This document shows positions 7,789 to 16,192 of a stretch of DNA of 64,000 bases, one piece after another. This stretch comes from CAZXPG01 sp964643145 (GTDB taxonomy: Bacteria > Pseudomonadota > Alphaproteobacteria > Rickettsiales > Arcanibacteraceae): NCBI GenBank assembly GCA_964643145.1, contig CAZXPG010000001.1:19534-83533 (forward strand), in the 5' to 3' direction. The translations under genes were made by a program, and so were the position numbers. Under the pieces are notes generated by a model. That model saw only the letters and a list, made by a program, of their open reading frames with translations. It was not told where the DNA came from and searched no databases. Within the stretch, counting starts at the first letter, position 1, and every line of letters begins with the position of its first letter.

Positions 7789-9756
7789 CTACGCACCTGG
7801 GTTTTTATAAAATCCTCTCCAGTCAATGGCTTTTGCTGCGAAATCAAGCCGTGCCTTGAGTTCGATACCATCTACGTCAAAACCGATCCTGTTTTCCAGA
7901 TAAACACCTTCCTGGCCTTCCAGATAGGCATACTCAATGGTGTCAATCTGACCAGGATCACCAGCCAGATACCATGCCGTTGCTGAATTGGCATCCAGCC
8001 GTGGTTCTGCTATTACCTGCAGCTTATTGGCAAACGGGTTATAGTCAGAGTTCTTGGTGTAAATGATATTGGTCTGGGTAACATACTGGTCAGCTGTAGT
8101 TTCGATAGCGGATGGCACAAGCAGGTACTTGGCCATGATATTGATGAATCTGCCGTTCAAGCCCTTCTGCTGACGAAGCGCAGCTCGGCCTCCACCAAGC
8201 GCTGATACGGTGATTGCAGTACCGCTGCCTGCCAGATTACCGTGATTGGCATGGAACAGGGCAACAGTATCACCCATGGCAGGATTTCCAGTGATGATGC
8301 CCCAGACAGTATCACTTTCCAGGTCAGCAGCTGCCCGCCCAAACATCTCTGGCAATCTGGTAAAAGCATCCAGATCATCATTGATAATGGCCTGACGGTT
8401 GATAGCAACTACCTTGCCATAGGTAGCCAGCGCATATTGTTCCCTGGCATCGCTGACACTGCCGCGCTTGAATTCGCCGTTCTCATTGACCTTTTCCAGT
8501 GAAGGTGCATCACCGAGCTGGGTGCGTGCTACATTCTTGAAATCGGGTGATGTGCTCTGGCGGCAGAATGGTTTGAATGTCTGGGGAGCTGCTTCATAAG
8601 CGGCACGCAGGGTTTTGTTGGCAATATTGGCCAGTATGTAGGGGAAATCACTGCTGCCGTGAAAACCGCCTCGTGTTTCCATATCAACAGAAACATCACG
8701 GGATTGCATGGTCGGTAGGCCGAGCATTTCTCCGGCAAGCTGGGCACGAGACATACCACGGGTTCTGATATTCCTGCGTTCCAGAAGGTCACGGCCCATT
8801 TCAATCAAGGTCATACCCCGATATTCACGGGAACCACTGTCCAGTTTGAACACATCCGGCTTGAAGCGATGCAGGAGAGCGTTCTCTATGGAGTTCCTGC
8901 AGCTATCCAGTTCATCACGGGTAACCTGCACATGGGAATTGATCTCTCCAGGCTCATCGCTTTTTCTGGCCAGTTCATCCAGTACCGCTTTACGTGCATT
9001 ATCAATGCCAGTGCCATGCTCAATCAATGTGGCAGCAAAAGATTCAGGTAATTTTGCTGCCCTGACAATATGATTGATTTCGCTGACACGTTTGCGTTCA
9101 GCTGTGACTGCCTCCTGTCGGATAGTATCAGGATTAATAGCAGGTGGCGTATTATCAGGTTCAGTGGTTGTCTGCTTCATGTGAGGCTCCGTAACAGGAA
9201 GGTTTCGAGTGAGTACGCATGGATAATGAACGCCAGCGGAGCGTATGCCTGCGCCGCTATCGGCACCAATTGGTACGAAGGAGATTTCATAGGGTTCCCA
9301 ATCCACAGCACGGTAAAGCGGAACAGTATTTTCCTGCTGGATGATCTCGTATTTGTGGACCCTGTAACCGGCACTGACATTTCGGATAGTGCCATTCTTG
9401 ATTTTGCGCAGGATTGGCTCTGTTTCCGTGCCATCATCCAGTTTCAGCGACAGGCTGCTCTGGTTGCCTTTCTCGAATGTGACGGAATTGGGCAGTACCA
9501 CACCAATCACATCATCCAGTGAATAGCTGGAATGAGCATTGAGGACAGGAGCCGCGCCGCTATTGATGCGATCAAGCCGTACAGATTCCTGTGTGACTAC
9601 CAGTTCCTCATCGTAATAGGTGCCACTTTCATAATCATACCGGCGCACTCTGGCGCCAGTAGTCCAAATAACTCTGAACGTAGTATCTTCAGCATTCTGT
9701 TCCACAGCGATGCTTGCTTCGCGCTTCTGCAAAGGGATATTGATATGTGTCTTCAT
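7789..9756 (-). CDS. Prohead protease / major capsid protein fusion
   Basis: A single 655-residue protein joins two head functions. Residues 1-190 form an HK97-type prohead protease: His75 in LNAHSSYS and Ser128 in IRNVSAGYRV are the expected catalytic residues. Residues 200-330 are charged and helical, like a scaffold segment. From about 340 to the end is a major capsid domain of the Mu gpT-like type, with segments such as NRQAIINDDLDAF and a conserved C-terminus ending KARLDFAAKAIDWRGFYKNPG. Fusions of this kind are known in other phages; the protease would cut itself free during head maturation. The start overlaps the portal stop by 4 bases. Confidence 0.88.
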   Translation of the reverse strand: MKTHINIPLQKREASIAVEQNAEDTTFRVIWTTGARVRRYDYESGTYYDEELVVTQESVRLDRINSGAAPVLNAHSSYSLDDVIGVVLPNSVTFEKGNQSSLSLKLDDGTETEPILRKIKNGTIRNVSAGYRVHKYEIIQQENTVPLYRAVDWEPYEISFVPIGADSGAGIRSAGVHYPCVLTRNLPVTEPHMKQTTTEPDNTPPAINPDTIRQEAVTAERKRVSEINHIVRAAKLPESFAATLIEHGTGIDNARKAVLDELARKSDEPGEINSHVQVTRDELDSCRNSIENALLHRFKPDVFKLDSGSREYRGMTLIEMGRDLLERRNIRTRGMSRAQLAGEMLGLPTMQSRDVSVDMETRGGFHGSSDFPYILANIANKTLRAAYEAAPQTFKPFCRQSTSPDFKNVARTQLGDAPSLEKVNENGEFKRGSVSDAREQYALATYGKVVAINRQAIINDDLDAFTRLPEMFGRAAADLESDTVWGIITGNPAMGDTVALFHANHGNLAGSGTAITVSALGGGRAALRQQKGLNGRFINIMAKYLLVPSAIETTADQYVTQTNIIYTKNSDYNPFANKLQVIAEPRLDANSATAWYLAGDPGQIDTIEYAYLEGQEGVYLENRIGFDVDGIELKARLDFAAKAIDWRGFYKNPGA

Positions 9757-11246
9757 GGGTTTTCTCCGGATTGGGGTTGCTCTGTGAAAGGTTGTCCATT
9801 ACCGTTCTTCGCTGTTTTCCGTGGATCACAGTCGAGGATGATGCCGAGCTCATCGAGCTGAGCATTGGTATTGGCAATAGTGTTTAACTGCTGTTCAGGA
9901 TCATATCCCTGGCGCGCAATGGCTTCTTTGAGAGTCATGGTGCCATTCCGGATCATGACGTTATCAGCCATGGCATCTTTGAGTGGGTCGATCATCTCAA
10001 ACTTGGGAGCAGACCACTCCACCCCGTAATGGCTGGACTTGATGGTTCCTGCCACGTAGGCACGGTCAATGAAGCGGTTCCACACGGGAATGCACAGCAT
10101 GGGAACAAACACCTGCCAGCGTATGGCCTCGATCATCCGACGAAACTCAAGCAATCCTCCACGCAAGGAACTGTAATTGACCTGGCTGAGATCTCCGGTA
10201 AGCTGCTCATAGGTGATTTTAAGACCGGCAGCGATGGCATGCAGCTGAGTTCGTGCATATTCAGGGAATGCTCCACCACTGGATGGATTGCCGAACGTCA
10301 CATCCTCACCAGGACGCAGATATTCGATCATGCCTGGTTCAAAACTTTCTACCCGCCTTCCAGCTTCATTGGTTGAGGATGGTGCAAGCAACGGCCCGTC
10401 TGTGCCGCTTGTCTGCGTGACAAAGGCCGCAAAGCAGGCTTCGATTTTCTTGCGTACCAGTTCGGCTTCATCATATTCATCAAGATCACGCATTTTCACG
10501 AGGATGGGTGCGAATGCCGTCACGCCACGGATTTGCCCTGGCCGTTCTTTCCGGTAAATATGCAGCACCTGATCAGCAGGAACACGCACGCTCTGGAAAC
10601 TGCTATTCGAAATCTGTGCTATATCGCCTGGATGTTGCTGCCATAACCAGTAGGCTACGCGCCGACCAAGCCTATCAAATTCAATTCCCTGTATGATCGT
10701 ATTGCCATTATTTGCTGACTGGAATCGTGTCGTATCAAGGTAATCGGCCTCCAGCACCTGAAGCTGTAAAGGCACTGCCAGACCGTCTTCTGTCCTCCTA
10801 TCACGAAAACGTACAAAGCATTCGCCACTTTCATAGACGCTGCGGGCGATCAATGCCTCAAGCCCATAAAAATCAGATTGGCCATCAGCATCACACTGTG
10901 CTGACCAGTCTTTCCAGGCTTTCATCACCTGGATATCCAGTTTCGGATTTCCTGTGCGTGCCTGTGGCAATATGCCAGTTCCGATGCTGTTGGAGACAAA
11001 CACCTCTACGGCTTTTGCAGCGTAAGGATTATTGCGTACCAGATCACGGGCACGGTTACGCAGCCGCGCATTTGCAGCATGAATCTCGGTATTGGCAGAC
11101 GTGCCAGTTGCTTTCCAGCCATCCGTACGTCTTCCGGTTTTTGCTCCCTCATACTGCCGCTTGACACTCTGCATGACAGTACGTGCCCATGTGCGTTTCA
11201 GCGCCGTCTGTGGAGCGAACACACCGATCAGATCATCAAGCCACAT
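9753..11246 (-). CDS. Phage portal protein, lambda gpB family
   Basis: This 497-residue protein shows the lambda-type portal pattern: an N-terminal NPYAAKAVEVFVSNSIGTGI segment near residues 75-95, YESGECFVRFR near 140, VLHIYRKERPGQIRGV near 230, and a C-terminal ATYEQLTGDLSQVNYSSLR-like segment near 350. The portal forms the dodecameric ring at one capsid vertex through which terminase pumps DNA. It lies between the gpW-like gene and the protease-capsid fusion, in lambda order, and its stop overlaps the next start. Confidence 0.93.
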   Translation of the reverse strand: MWLDDLIGVFAPQTALKRTWARTVMQSVKRQYEGAKTGRRTDGWKATGTSANTEIHAANARLRNRARDLVRNNPYAAKAVEVFVSNSIGTGILPQARTGNPKLDIQVMKAWKDWSAQCDADGQSDFYGLEALIARSVYESGECFVRFRDRRTEDGLAVPLQLQVLEADYLDTTRFQSANNGNTIIQGIEFDRLGRRVAYWLWQQHPGDIAQISNSSFQSVRVPADQVLHIYRKERPGQIRGVTAFAPILVKMRDLDEYDEAELVRKKIEACFAAFVTQTSGTDGPLLAPSSTNEAGRRVESFEPGMIEYLRPGEDVTFGNPSSGGAFPEYARTQLHAIAAGLKITYEQLTGDLSQVNYSSLRGGLLEFRRMIEAIRWQVFVPMLCIPVWNRFIDRAYVAGTIKSSHYGVEWSAPKFEMIDPLKDAMADNVMIRNGTMTLKEAIARQGYDPEQQLNTIANTNAQLDELGIILDCDPRKTAKNGNGQPFTEQPQSGENP

Positions 11247-11247
11247 A

Positions 11248-11445
11248 TTAGCCTTTAGAAAATGAGGATAGAGAAGAGCGTGGGATGGTTACAGATATAC
11301 CAAGTGCATCACGGATGGTTTGCCGTGCTTTGAAAAGGTCATCCATGGACTGGTATTTTACGGTCTTGTCACCATACCGGACTTCAAGCACACCGCTCCC
11401 GATGGCAGTTTCTACTGCATCAAGGTCAGATTGTGAGAAGGGCAT
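11248..11445 (-). CDS. gpW-like head completion protein
   Basis: The 65-residue protein starts MPFSQSDLDAVETAIGSG and continues EVRYGDKTVKYQSMDDL, the two-helix plus beta-hairpin pattern of lambda gpW (68 residues). It also has the lambda position between terminase large subunit and portal. gpW-type proteins plug the head after packaging and prepare it for the tail. Spacing to the portal is 1 base. Confidence 0.7.
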   Translation of the reverse strand: MPFSQSDLDAVETAIGSGVLEVRYGDKTVKYQSMDDLFKARQTIRDALGISVTIPRSSLSSFSKG

Positions 11446-11456
11446 AATTATCAGTT

Positions 11457-13295
11457 TTATTTACGATCTAACCAGCTCTTTTTCCTTGGTATCCAATCAG
11501 AGGGAGATGCTGGTTGTTCTGTTGGAGTAGTGTTAGTCAGTATCTGGTTGGTTTCTGCTGCCATCTTCTCCAGATCCACATTCAGAATATGCAGTGCAGC
11601 CAGTGCGTAGACATTACAATCCAGCACCTCATTGCGGCTGCGTGTTTTGATCCATTCCCGCCGTGCCGTGCCCTTGGTGTATTTCGTCACCAGTTTTTCC
11701 GCAGTAAGCTGCAGAAAGTACTCTTTATCACGGCTTGCCGGAAAGTGGTAATAACCAGGGCCTGGCTCGGTAATACGGAGTCTGCTAAATAGCACCTCCT
11801 TTGCTGTATCCGTACCGATAGGGTATAGTCGCACTCTCATGCGATTGCCAGTAGATGGTCTGCCAACCAGTGGTTTGGCGGTCTGGTTTGAGCCTTTTAT
11901 AGCAAAAATGCCCCGTAATGCTCTGCTTTTACAAAACTCATAGACAGCCTGTGTATGGTGGCCGCCTGAGTCTATGCAGGCGCAACTGATATGTAATGAT
12001 GTTCCTGTTTTGCTTCGGATAGTGGATTGCAGATAGCTATCGAGCTCCTGCCATACATTTACCTGTGCGGGATCACCATAAAAGATCCGGTAATCGAGCG
12101 ACCACGATTCCTGCCCGATACCCCAGCCTTTGACCTCGCATTCAAGCCGATCACCCTGTACGTCAACACCAGCAGTGACCACCAGCACATCTTCTGGCGC
12201 TTCATTGCCCCAGTTTTCCTTGCGTTTCAGCAGATCATCTGCTTCGATTTTCTCGCCTTCATCTTCCCACGTTTCGCCAAGGGAAGTATTTACCCAGGTC
12301 TTCAACGTTTCAGGCAGCTTCTTAGCTTTCAGAAAATCAGCAGCAATTTGTGCAAATGTAACCCATGGCGAATAAAGCTCTGACAGGTGAAATCCGGCTG
12401 TGCCTTCAAATGGAGCATGAGCTATCCATTGTCCAGCAAGCAACATCGCCTGTTTATCGCTGTCTGTGATAATGCACCCATGATGCTCACAAACATATAC
12501 GGCACTGTCCGGTTTACCATCATCCCACTGTACCCGTGCCCATTTGAGCACCTGGTATTCATCGCAAGATGGGCATGGAACATGATATTTACGTTGATCA
12601 CTTTGCTCATAGGCAGCTTCAATCCGGCTTACTCCCTTGATAGTCGGAGTAGAAGTCAGCAACAGCTTGCGGTTCCAGAAGTTAGTTGACCGCTTGCGTG
12701 CCAGATTAACCGGATCACCTTCTGTTCCGGCACTGGCCGGATAACGATCCACTTCATCACATAATACTAACCGAATGGGGCGGCTAGCCAGTGAGGCAGG
12801 GGAATTGGCACCTGCCATCGTCACATGCCCGCCTGGAAAGCGTTTATGCAGCAATGTATTGCCACTGTCACGGCTGCGAGGGTCTTTTACCAGGCCATGC
12901 AGCACCTCTGTATCACGGAGCATTGGAGCAAAACGATCTTTACTCCAGCTTTCCGCCATTTCCAGGGTGGGTTGCAGCAATAATATAGGGCATGCATCAA
13001 GATGGATGTGATAGCCAACGATATTATTGATGATTTCCGTCTTCCCGACCTGAGCAGAAGACATGATGACTACTGCCTCAATCTTTGGATCGCTGAACGC
13101 ATCCATGATACCGCGCTGGTATGGTGCTTTATCGCCTTTCCACTTGCCAGGTTCGCTGCTGGCTTCCTGGCTCAGGTAGCGGTAATTTTCTGCCCACTCA
13201 CTGATCTTCAGGTTCGGTGGCGGTGCTACCAGCCTCGCCACCTTCCTGATCAATAAAGCTGTGTTCCTCGTCAGGGTCATAGCGGGATAACTCAT
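11457..13295 (-). CDS. Terminase large subunit, GpA family
   Basis: The 612-residue protein has the GpA-type packaging motor architecture. An EWAENYRYLSQE segment precedes the ATPase, SSAQVGKT at residues 79-86 is the Walker A motif, and VLCDEVDRYP near 175 is Walker B. The C-terminal half carries nuclease-type Asp residues, such as TAGVDVQGDRLE near 385 and CIDSGGHHT near 450. The enzyme cuts and pumps phage DNA through the portal. Its start lies 98 bases inside the small subunit gene; I keep it because the lambda protein needs about 25 residues before the EWA motif. Confidence 0.95.
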   Translation of the reverse strand: MSYPAMTLTRNTALLIRKVARLVAPPPNLKISEWAENYRYLSQEASSEPGKWKGDKAPYQRGIMDAFSDPKIEAVVIMSSAQVGKTEIINNIVGYHIHLDACPILLLQPTLEMAESWSKDRFAPMLRDTEVLHGLVKDPRSRDSGNTLLHKRFPGGHVTMAGANSPASLASRPIRLVLCDEVDRYPASAGTEGDPVNLARKRSTNFWNRKLLLTSTPTIKGVSRIEAAYEQSDQRKYHVPCPSCDEYQVLKWARVQWDDGKPDSAVYVCEHHGCIITDSDKQAMLLAGQWIAHAPFEGTAGFHLSELYSPWVTFAQIAADFLKAKKLPETLKTWVNTSLGETWEDEGEKIEADDLLKRKENWGNEAPEDVLVVTAGVDVQGDRLECEVKGWGIGQESWSLDYRIFYGDPAQVNVWQELDSYLQSTIRSKTGTSLHISCACIDSGGHHTQAVYEFCKSRALRGIFAIKGSNQTAKPLVGRPSTGNRMRVRLYPIGTDTAKEVLFSRLRITEPGPGYYHFPASRDKEYFLQLTAEKLVTKYTKGTARREWIKTRSRNEVLDCNVYALAALHILNVDLEKMAAETNQILTNTTPTEQPASPSDWIPRKKSWLDRK

Positions 13296-13737
13296 CTAAC
13301 GCGCCATGAATCATCTCCTTCAGCATTTGTTCGATTTCGTGAAAACTCTTTAGCGGCAGAAGAGAATGTGCTGCGCGTGTGGGGATGGACAGCATACGGG
13401 AGCGGAAACGGGTAATCAGTCCTGACCATGTGACTTCTACCTCCTCAGCTGGTATAAGGGTATTCATCAGGGTTTTGACTTCCAGTTCTGCTTTATCGGC
13501 CTGTGCTTTAAGCAGCCTGGTACGTTCCTGGTGAGCATCTACAGGAAGAGCTTCTTTGCCGAGTGCCCGTTCCTGCAAGTATTGGATATAACCGCGCACA
13601 CAGCCGACTAGATCATATTTGCCTTTGTCTGGTTTGGGGATAATGTCATCTTTCGCCAGTTGCTGCACCCGCCGCTCGGTCAGGTTAAACAGCTTGGCAA
13701 TCGTGCTGACCGGATAGGATGGGGTGGACATTTGCAA
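13198..13737 (-). CDS. Terminase small subunit, Nu1-like
   Basis: The 179-residue protein begins with a winged-helix DNA-binding region, VSTIAKLFNLTERRVQQLAKD, typical of Nu1-type small terminases and annotated elsewhere as phage DNA packaging Nu1. A helical Arg/Lys-rich middle (HQERTRLLKAQADKAELEVK) and an acidic C-terminus follow. It recognises the packaging site and recruits the large subunit, whose gene it overlaps by 98 bases in another frame. The overlap probably couples their translation. Confidence 0.85.
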   Translation of the reverse strand: MQMSTPSYPVSTIAKLFNLTERRVQQLAKDDIIPKPDKGKYDLVGCVRGYIQYLQERALGKEALPVDAHQERTRLLKAQADKAELEVKTLMNTLIPAEEVEVTWSGLITRFRSRMLSIPTRAAHSLLPLKSFHEIEQMLKEMIHGALDELSRYDPDEEHSFIDQEGGEAGSTATEPEDQ

Positions 13738-13767
13738 CTATGAAATAGTGCTAATTAATGGAGAGGA

Positions 13768-14271
13768 TTAAGAATCTGATGATTTAACTAATTGAGGTTT
13801 ATAGCTGTCAAAAGATATAAAATGCCTCAGGGCAGTTTGCAGCCAGCCAATTTTATATATGTCCTCATCGTTGCCTTGAGCTATTGCTTCCTCATTATGG
13901 CATAAGATATTAAGTATCCGTAACGGGGTAGGTTCATCTTTTTCGATTAGGACTCTTTCCGCTTGCCATTTTCTTAGATTTCCTTCCGTTTTATCTTCTA
14001 GAGTCATTTGTTTAAGAAGAGTAGAGCAGCGACCTTGCAGATCATTATAAGTATAACTTCTTTTGGCAAAACCAATTACAAGATTGAGTGTTGATACCAC
14101 AGCTATACAGGCTGTAACATTTAACCCTACTGCGTTGTTGTCTGATAATAGGGCAACAAAAGCTGAACTCCCACACAGCGCAGTTATTGCTGTGGAGGCA
14201 TGGCTTAAATTATCGAAGAAACGTCTTCGTTGGGTGTGGTAGCGGATAGATTTTCTTATAGAAAATTCCAA
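13768..14271 (-). CDS. Two-TM membrane protein, SLATT-like (5' part in another frame)
   Basis: The frame starting at TTG 14271 gives 167 residues with a basic N-terminus (RYHTQRRRFFDNLSHAS), two adjacent membrane segments near residues 28-46 and 50-68, and a soluble helical tail. This pattern resembles SLATT 2TM effectors, which occur in bacterial conflict systems and prophages. There is no ATG in frame. The conserved-looking frame continues upstream as IKNAFYQ up to a run of nine A, beyond which the 65-codon gene before it stops. Both may be one gene read by -1 slippage. No nucleotide cyclase or SLOG gene is next to it, so a defence role is only a guess. Confidence 0.55.
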   Translation of the reverse strand: MEFSIRKSIRYHTQRRRFFDNLSHASTAITALCGSSAFVALLSDNNAVGLNVTACIAVVSTLNLVIGFAKRSYTYNDLQGRCSTLLKQMTLEDKTEGNLRKWQAERVLIEKDEPTPLRILNILCHNEEAIAQGNDEDIYKIGWLQTALRHFISFDSYKPQLVKSSDS

Positions 14272-14288
14272 CTGATAAAATGCATTCT

Positions 14289-14486
14289 TTATTTTTTTTT
14301 ACCATTATCGGGGCTACGGGGCGGTAATACATCATCCCTTACTCGGGTTGATCCTTTTGAAGGAGAAAGGGGTGAAAAATGTCCTGATTTAGGGCCTGTG
14401 CTTGGGGAATTTGTAACTGGCTTCTGAGAAGGCGTCTTTCCCGGCTTAGGTTTATCAGGTCCTCTACCACTACCGTTCTTACTCAT
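14289..14486 (-). CDS. Short Pro/Lys/Ser-rich protein, possible N-terminal part of the 2TM protein
   Basis: This 65-residue hydrophilic peptide runs from MSKNGSGRGPDKPKPGK to a terminal KKK and is expected to be disordered. Its last codons are AAA AAA AAA TAA, and the -1 frame beyond the A run is the 2TM membrane protein. It could be an independent small protein or the disordered leader of a 239-residue fusion. There is no homology that I recognise. Codon register and the homopolymer favour a linked role. Confidence 0.5.
   Translation of the reverse strand: MSKNGSGRGPDKPKPGKTPSQKPVTNSPSTGPKSGHFSPLSPSKGSTRVRDDVLPPRSPDNGKKK
14292..14300 (-). promoter_or_regulatory. Run of nine A: putative slippage site joining two frames
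   Basis: On the sense strand the upstream gene reads GGT AAA AAA AAA TAA. The heptamer A AAA AAA sits in the correct frame for -1 slippage, and a one-base shift leads into ATA AAG AAT GCA and on through the 2TM protein. Nine A is also long enough for RNA polymerase slippage, and equally prone to sequencing or replication error. Confidence 0.45.
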
Positions 14487-14565
14487 ATTCGCTTCCCATA
14501 ATAATTTTTTTAAATATTAGTGGCAGGAAGCTATTGTTTTGTCAATCTTCAACCGATATCGTGAT

Positions 14566-15675
14566 TTATAAATTATCAATAAGAAGTGATCTGTTTCTTT
14601 CAAATTCGTTTATGCTGGTAGCGATCATCTCCGGTATCAGTGGCACTACAGCATTGCCAAGGCTGCGCAGCCTTTCTTTGCGTGTGCCGCCCTGCGTCCA
14701 TCCGACAGGAAAACCCATCAGCCATTCTACCCAATCAGGATTCAGGCCATTATCTTTCAATCGTGGGACGTTTGGTTCTTCATCCCATTGCTGATTTCCT
14801 CTCGTGCTACGGAAGCAGCTAATTTGTGACTGCTGTATGATTTGCCGAGACGGGCCAGGGTTAGCAAAGAGAGTGCTGTATCCTTCCAGTCCCGCGAACA
14901 AGGGGTAGGCCAGCGTTTCATGCGGTTTGGCATCAGGCTGGAATTTGCCATCTTCTCTGCATCTTCGAATGATACCTCTCCCGATATCACTTTCTGACGC
15001 AGTTGGTTGATCTGTCCCTCGTTCGACCATCGCCCCTGAGCTGTCGGTGTTGGCCAGAACTTCACATAACGCCCCAGCCCCAGACTGCCGTCCGTGCCGT
15101 TCCTGGTGTGCTTTCGGATTGATCCGTTCTTGGTTACTCTGTATGTGTCGTTCTTCCCGATAATCCCGCCCACTGTTGCATCGCTGGCGGTTGGGGTAGG
15201 CAATAATCCATATGCGGTCTCTCTGGTGAGGAGCGCCAAGGGCGGAAGCTGGTATGCAATGCCATTCTGCATCATACCCGATCTGCCATAAATCTTGCAG
15301 GACAGTGACAAGTCCGTTACTGCGCAGGTTCGCCACGTTTTCGATAATTGCATAACGGGGTTTGATTTCATTGATAAGCCTGTGGAATTCTTTCCATAAA
15401 CATGAGCGACTGCCTGTGATTCCAGCTTTCTTTCCTGCTACGGAAATATCCTGGCAGGGAAAGCCGCCACATAACACATCAATAGAATATGGCCTTAGTG
15501 CATCATTATTCAGAATCCTTACATCGCTGAATAACTGGGCGTCCTGCCAATGTTTCTTCAGGGTTCTATGGCAGAACGCATTAATTTCGCAGAATCCGAT
15601 GGTTGACCACCCAGCACGCTCGAATCCGAGCGAAAATCCCCCGATTCCGGAGAATAGGTCAAAACATCGTAACAT
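14566..15675 (-). CDS. Phage DNA (cytosine-5) methyltransferase
   Basis: The protein opens with the motif I sequence FDLFSGIGGFSLG, has the catalytic motif IV GGFPCQDIS near residue 75, ENVANLR (motif VI) near 120, and APHQRDRIWI (motif VIII) near 155. It closes with RLRSLGNAVVP (motifs IX-X), so it is a complete C5 methyltransferase of about 369 residues. It probably protects phage DNA from host restriction; no partner nuclease is seen. I chose ATG 15675; a TTG two codons earlier is possible. The region between motifs VIII and IX, which selects the target sequence, is also open and protein-like in another frame. Confidence 0.9.
   Translation of the reverse strand: MLRCFDLFSGIGGFSLGFERAGWSTIGFCEINAFCHRTLKKHWQDAQLFSDVRILNNDALRPYSIDVLCGGFPCQDISVAGKKAGITGSRSCLWKEFHRLINEIKPRYAIIENVANLRSNGLVTVLQDLWQIGYDAEWHCIPASALGAPHQRDRIWIIAYPNRQRCNSGRDYREERHIQSNQERINPKAHQERHGRQSGAGALCEVLANTDSSGAMVERGTDQPTASESDIGRGIIRRCREDGKFQPDAKPHETLAYPLFAGLEGYSTLFANPGPSRQIIQQSQISCFRSTRGNQQWDEEPNVPRLKDNGLNPDWVEWLMGFPVGWTQGGTRKERLRSLGNAVVPLIPEMIATSINEFERNRSLLIDNL
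14757..15371 (-). other. Second open frame inside the methyltransferase gene, with methyltransferase-like sequence
   Basis: A 204-codon frame, offset from the methyltransferase by one base, runs under its target-recognition region. It does not look like random shadow sequence: it contains YGLLPTPTASDATVGGIIG, KFWPTPTAQG and RWPTPCSRDWKD. Repeated WPTP-type motifs are typical of the variable region of another subtype of phage C5 methyltransferases. Either an ancestral frame was replaced after compensating frameshifts, or both frames are used. No ribosome binding site is obvious, so I do not call it an expressed gene. Confidence 0.5.
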
Positions 15676-15768
15676 ATTCAAAAATAACGATAATTATTCA
15701 TTGATTGACTTGATATGTGGTCGATTAAGAGCGTTACTGTAATCATAACCCAAGCGATGGAGGACATC

Positions 15769-15984
15769 ATGGTTACCAGTGCTCATAAAGTTATTTCTAC
15801 GAATCTGCAGGCCATGAGCGAAATGCTCATTGAAGCAAGCCAACTGGCTACTGACGGTTATGTCGCTGCCGGCAAAGGAAATCAGATGCTGGCAATTGGT
15901 ACGATTATGCCGATTGAACAGCTGCTCAAGGATGCTGCCACACTTTTTGATGCCGCACTGGCACTGCAAAAACACGCTAAGTAA
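15769..15984 (+). CDS. Small helical protein, unknown (first of plus-strand operon)
   Basis: This 71-residue protein is helical (MVTSAHKVISTNLQAMSEML and later LKDAATLFDAALALQKHAK), resembling small phasin-like helices, though I assign no family. GGAGG lies five bases before ATG 15769, which decides this start over ATG 15757. It is followed at once by a gene with the same GGAGG-five bases-ATG layout. The genes run opposite to nearly all the surrounding phage genes and form a separate cargo operon of four. Confidence 0.65.
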   Translation: MVTSAHKVISTNLQAMSEMLIEASQLATDGYVAAGKGNQMLAIGTIMPIEQLLKDAATLFDAALALQKHAK

Positions 15985-15995
15985 TGGAGGCTATC

Positions 15996-16181
15996 ATGCG
16001 AACACAACAGAAAATATACCGGTACGTTGCAGACCAGCTATTCCAAATTCAGAACAGAATCGTTGCGGGTGAGTTACGCTTGCTTGATAGCGATAGCTGC
16101 AATCGCCAGCGTTATAACCTTGTCACTATCAAGGACAAGGTTGATGAACTGGCAGCTTTAGTAAATATCCCAACCAATTAA
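15996..16181 (+). CDS. Small protein, unknown (second of operon)
   Basis: The 61-residue product, starting MRTQQKIYRYVADQLFQIQ, is predicted mostly helical and basic at its start. GGAGG, five bases before ATG 15996, fixes the start; ATG 15984 overlaps the previous stop and is less likely. There is no recognised domain. It lies between another small helical gene and a DUF3489 gene. Confidence 0.6.
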   Translation: MRTQQKIYRYVADQLFQIQNRIVAGELRLLDSDSCNRQRYNLVTIKDKVDELAALVNIPTN

Positions 16182-16192
16182 GGAGAAGCATT

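Noticed and set aside
13768..14486. CBASS-like anti-phage system based on the SLATT-like protein
   Set aside because: No CD-NTase, SLOG or other sensor gene is adjacent; only the membrane part is present, so the system call cannot be supported.
15694..15975. A 93-codon minus-strand frame opposite the first small gene of the DUF3489 operon
   Set aside because: The plus-strand gene has GGAGG at ideal distance and the same layout as the next gene; the minus frame has no ribosome binding site and a shadow-like composition.
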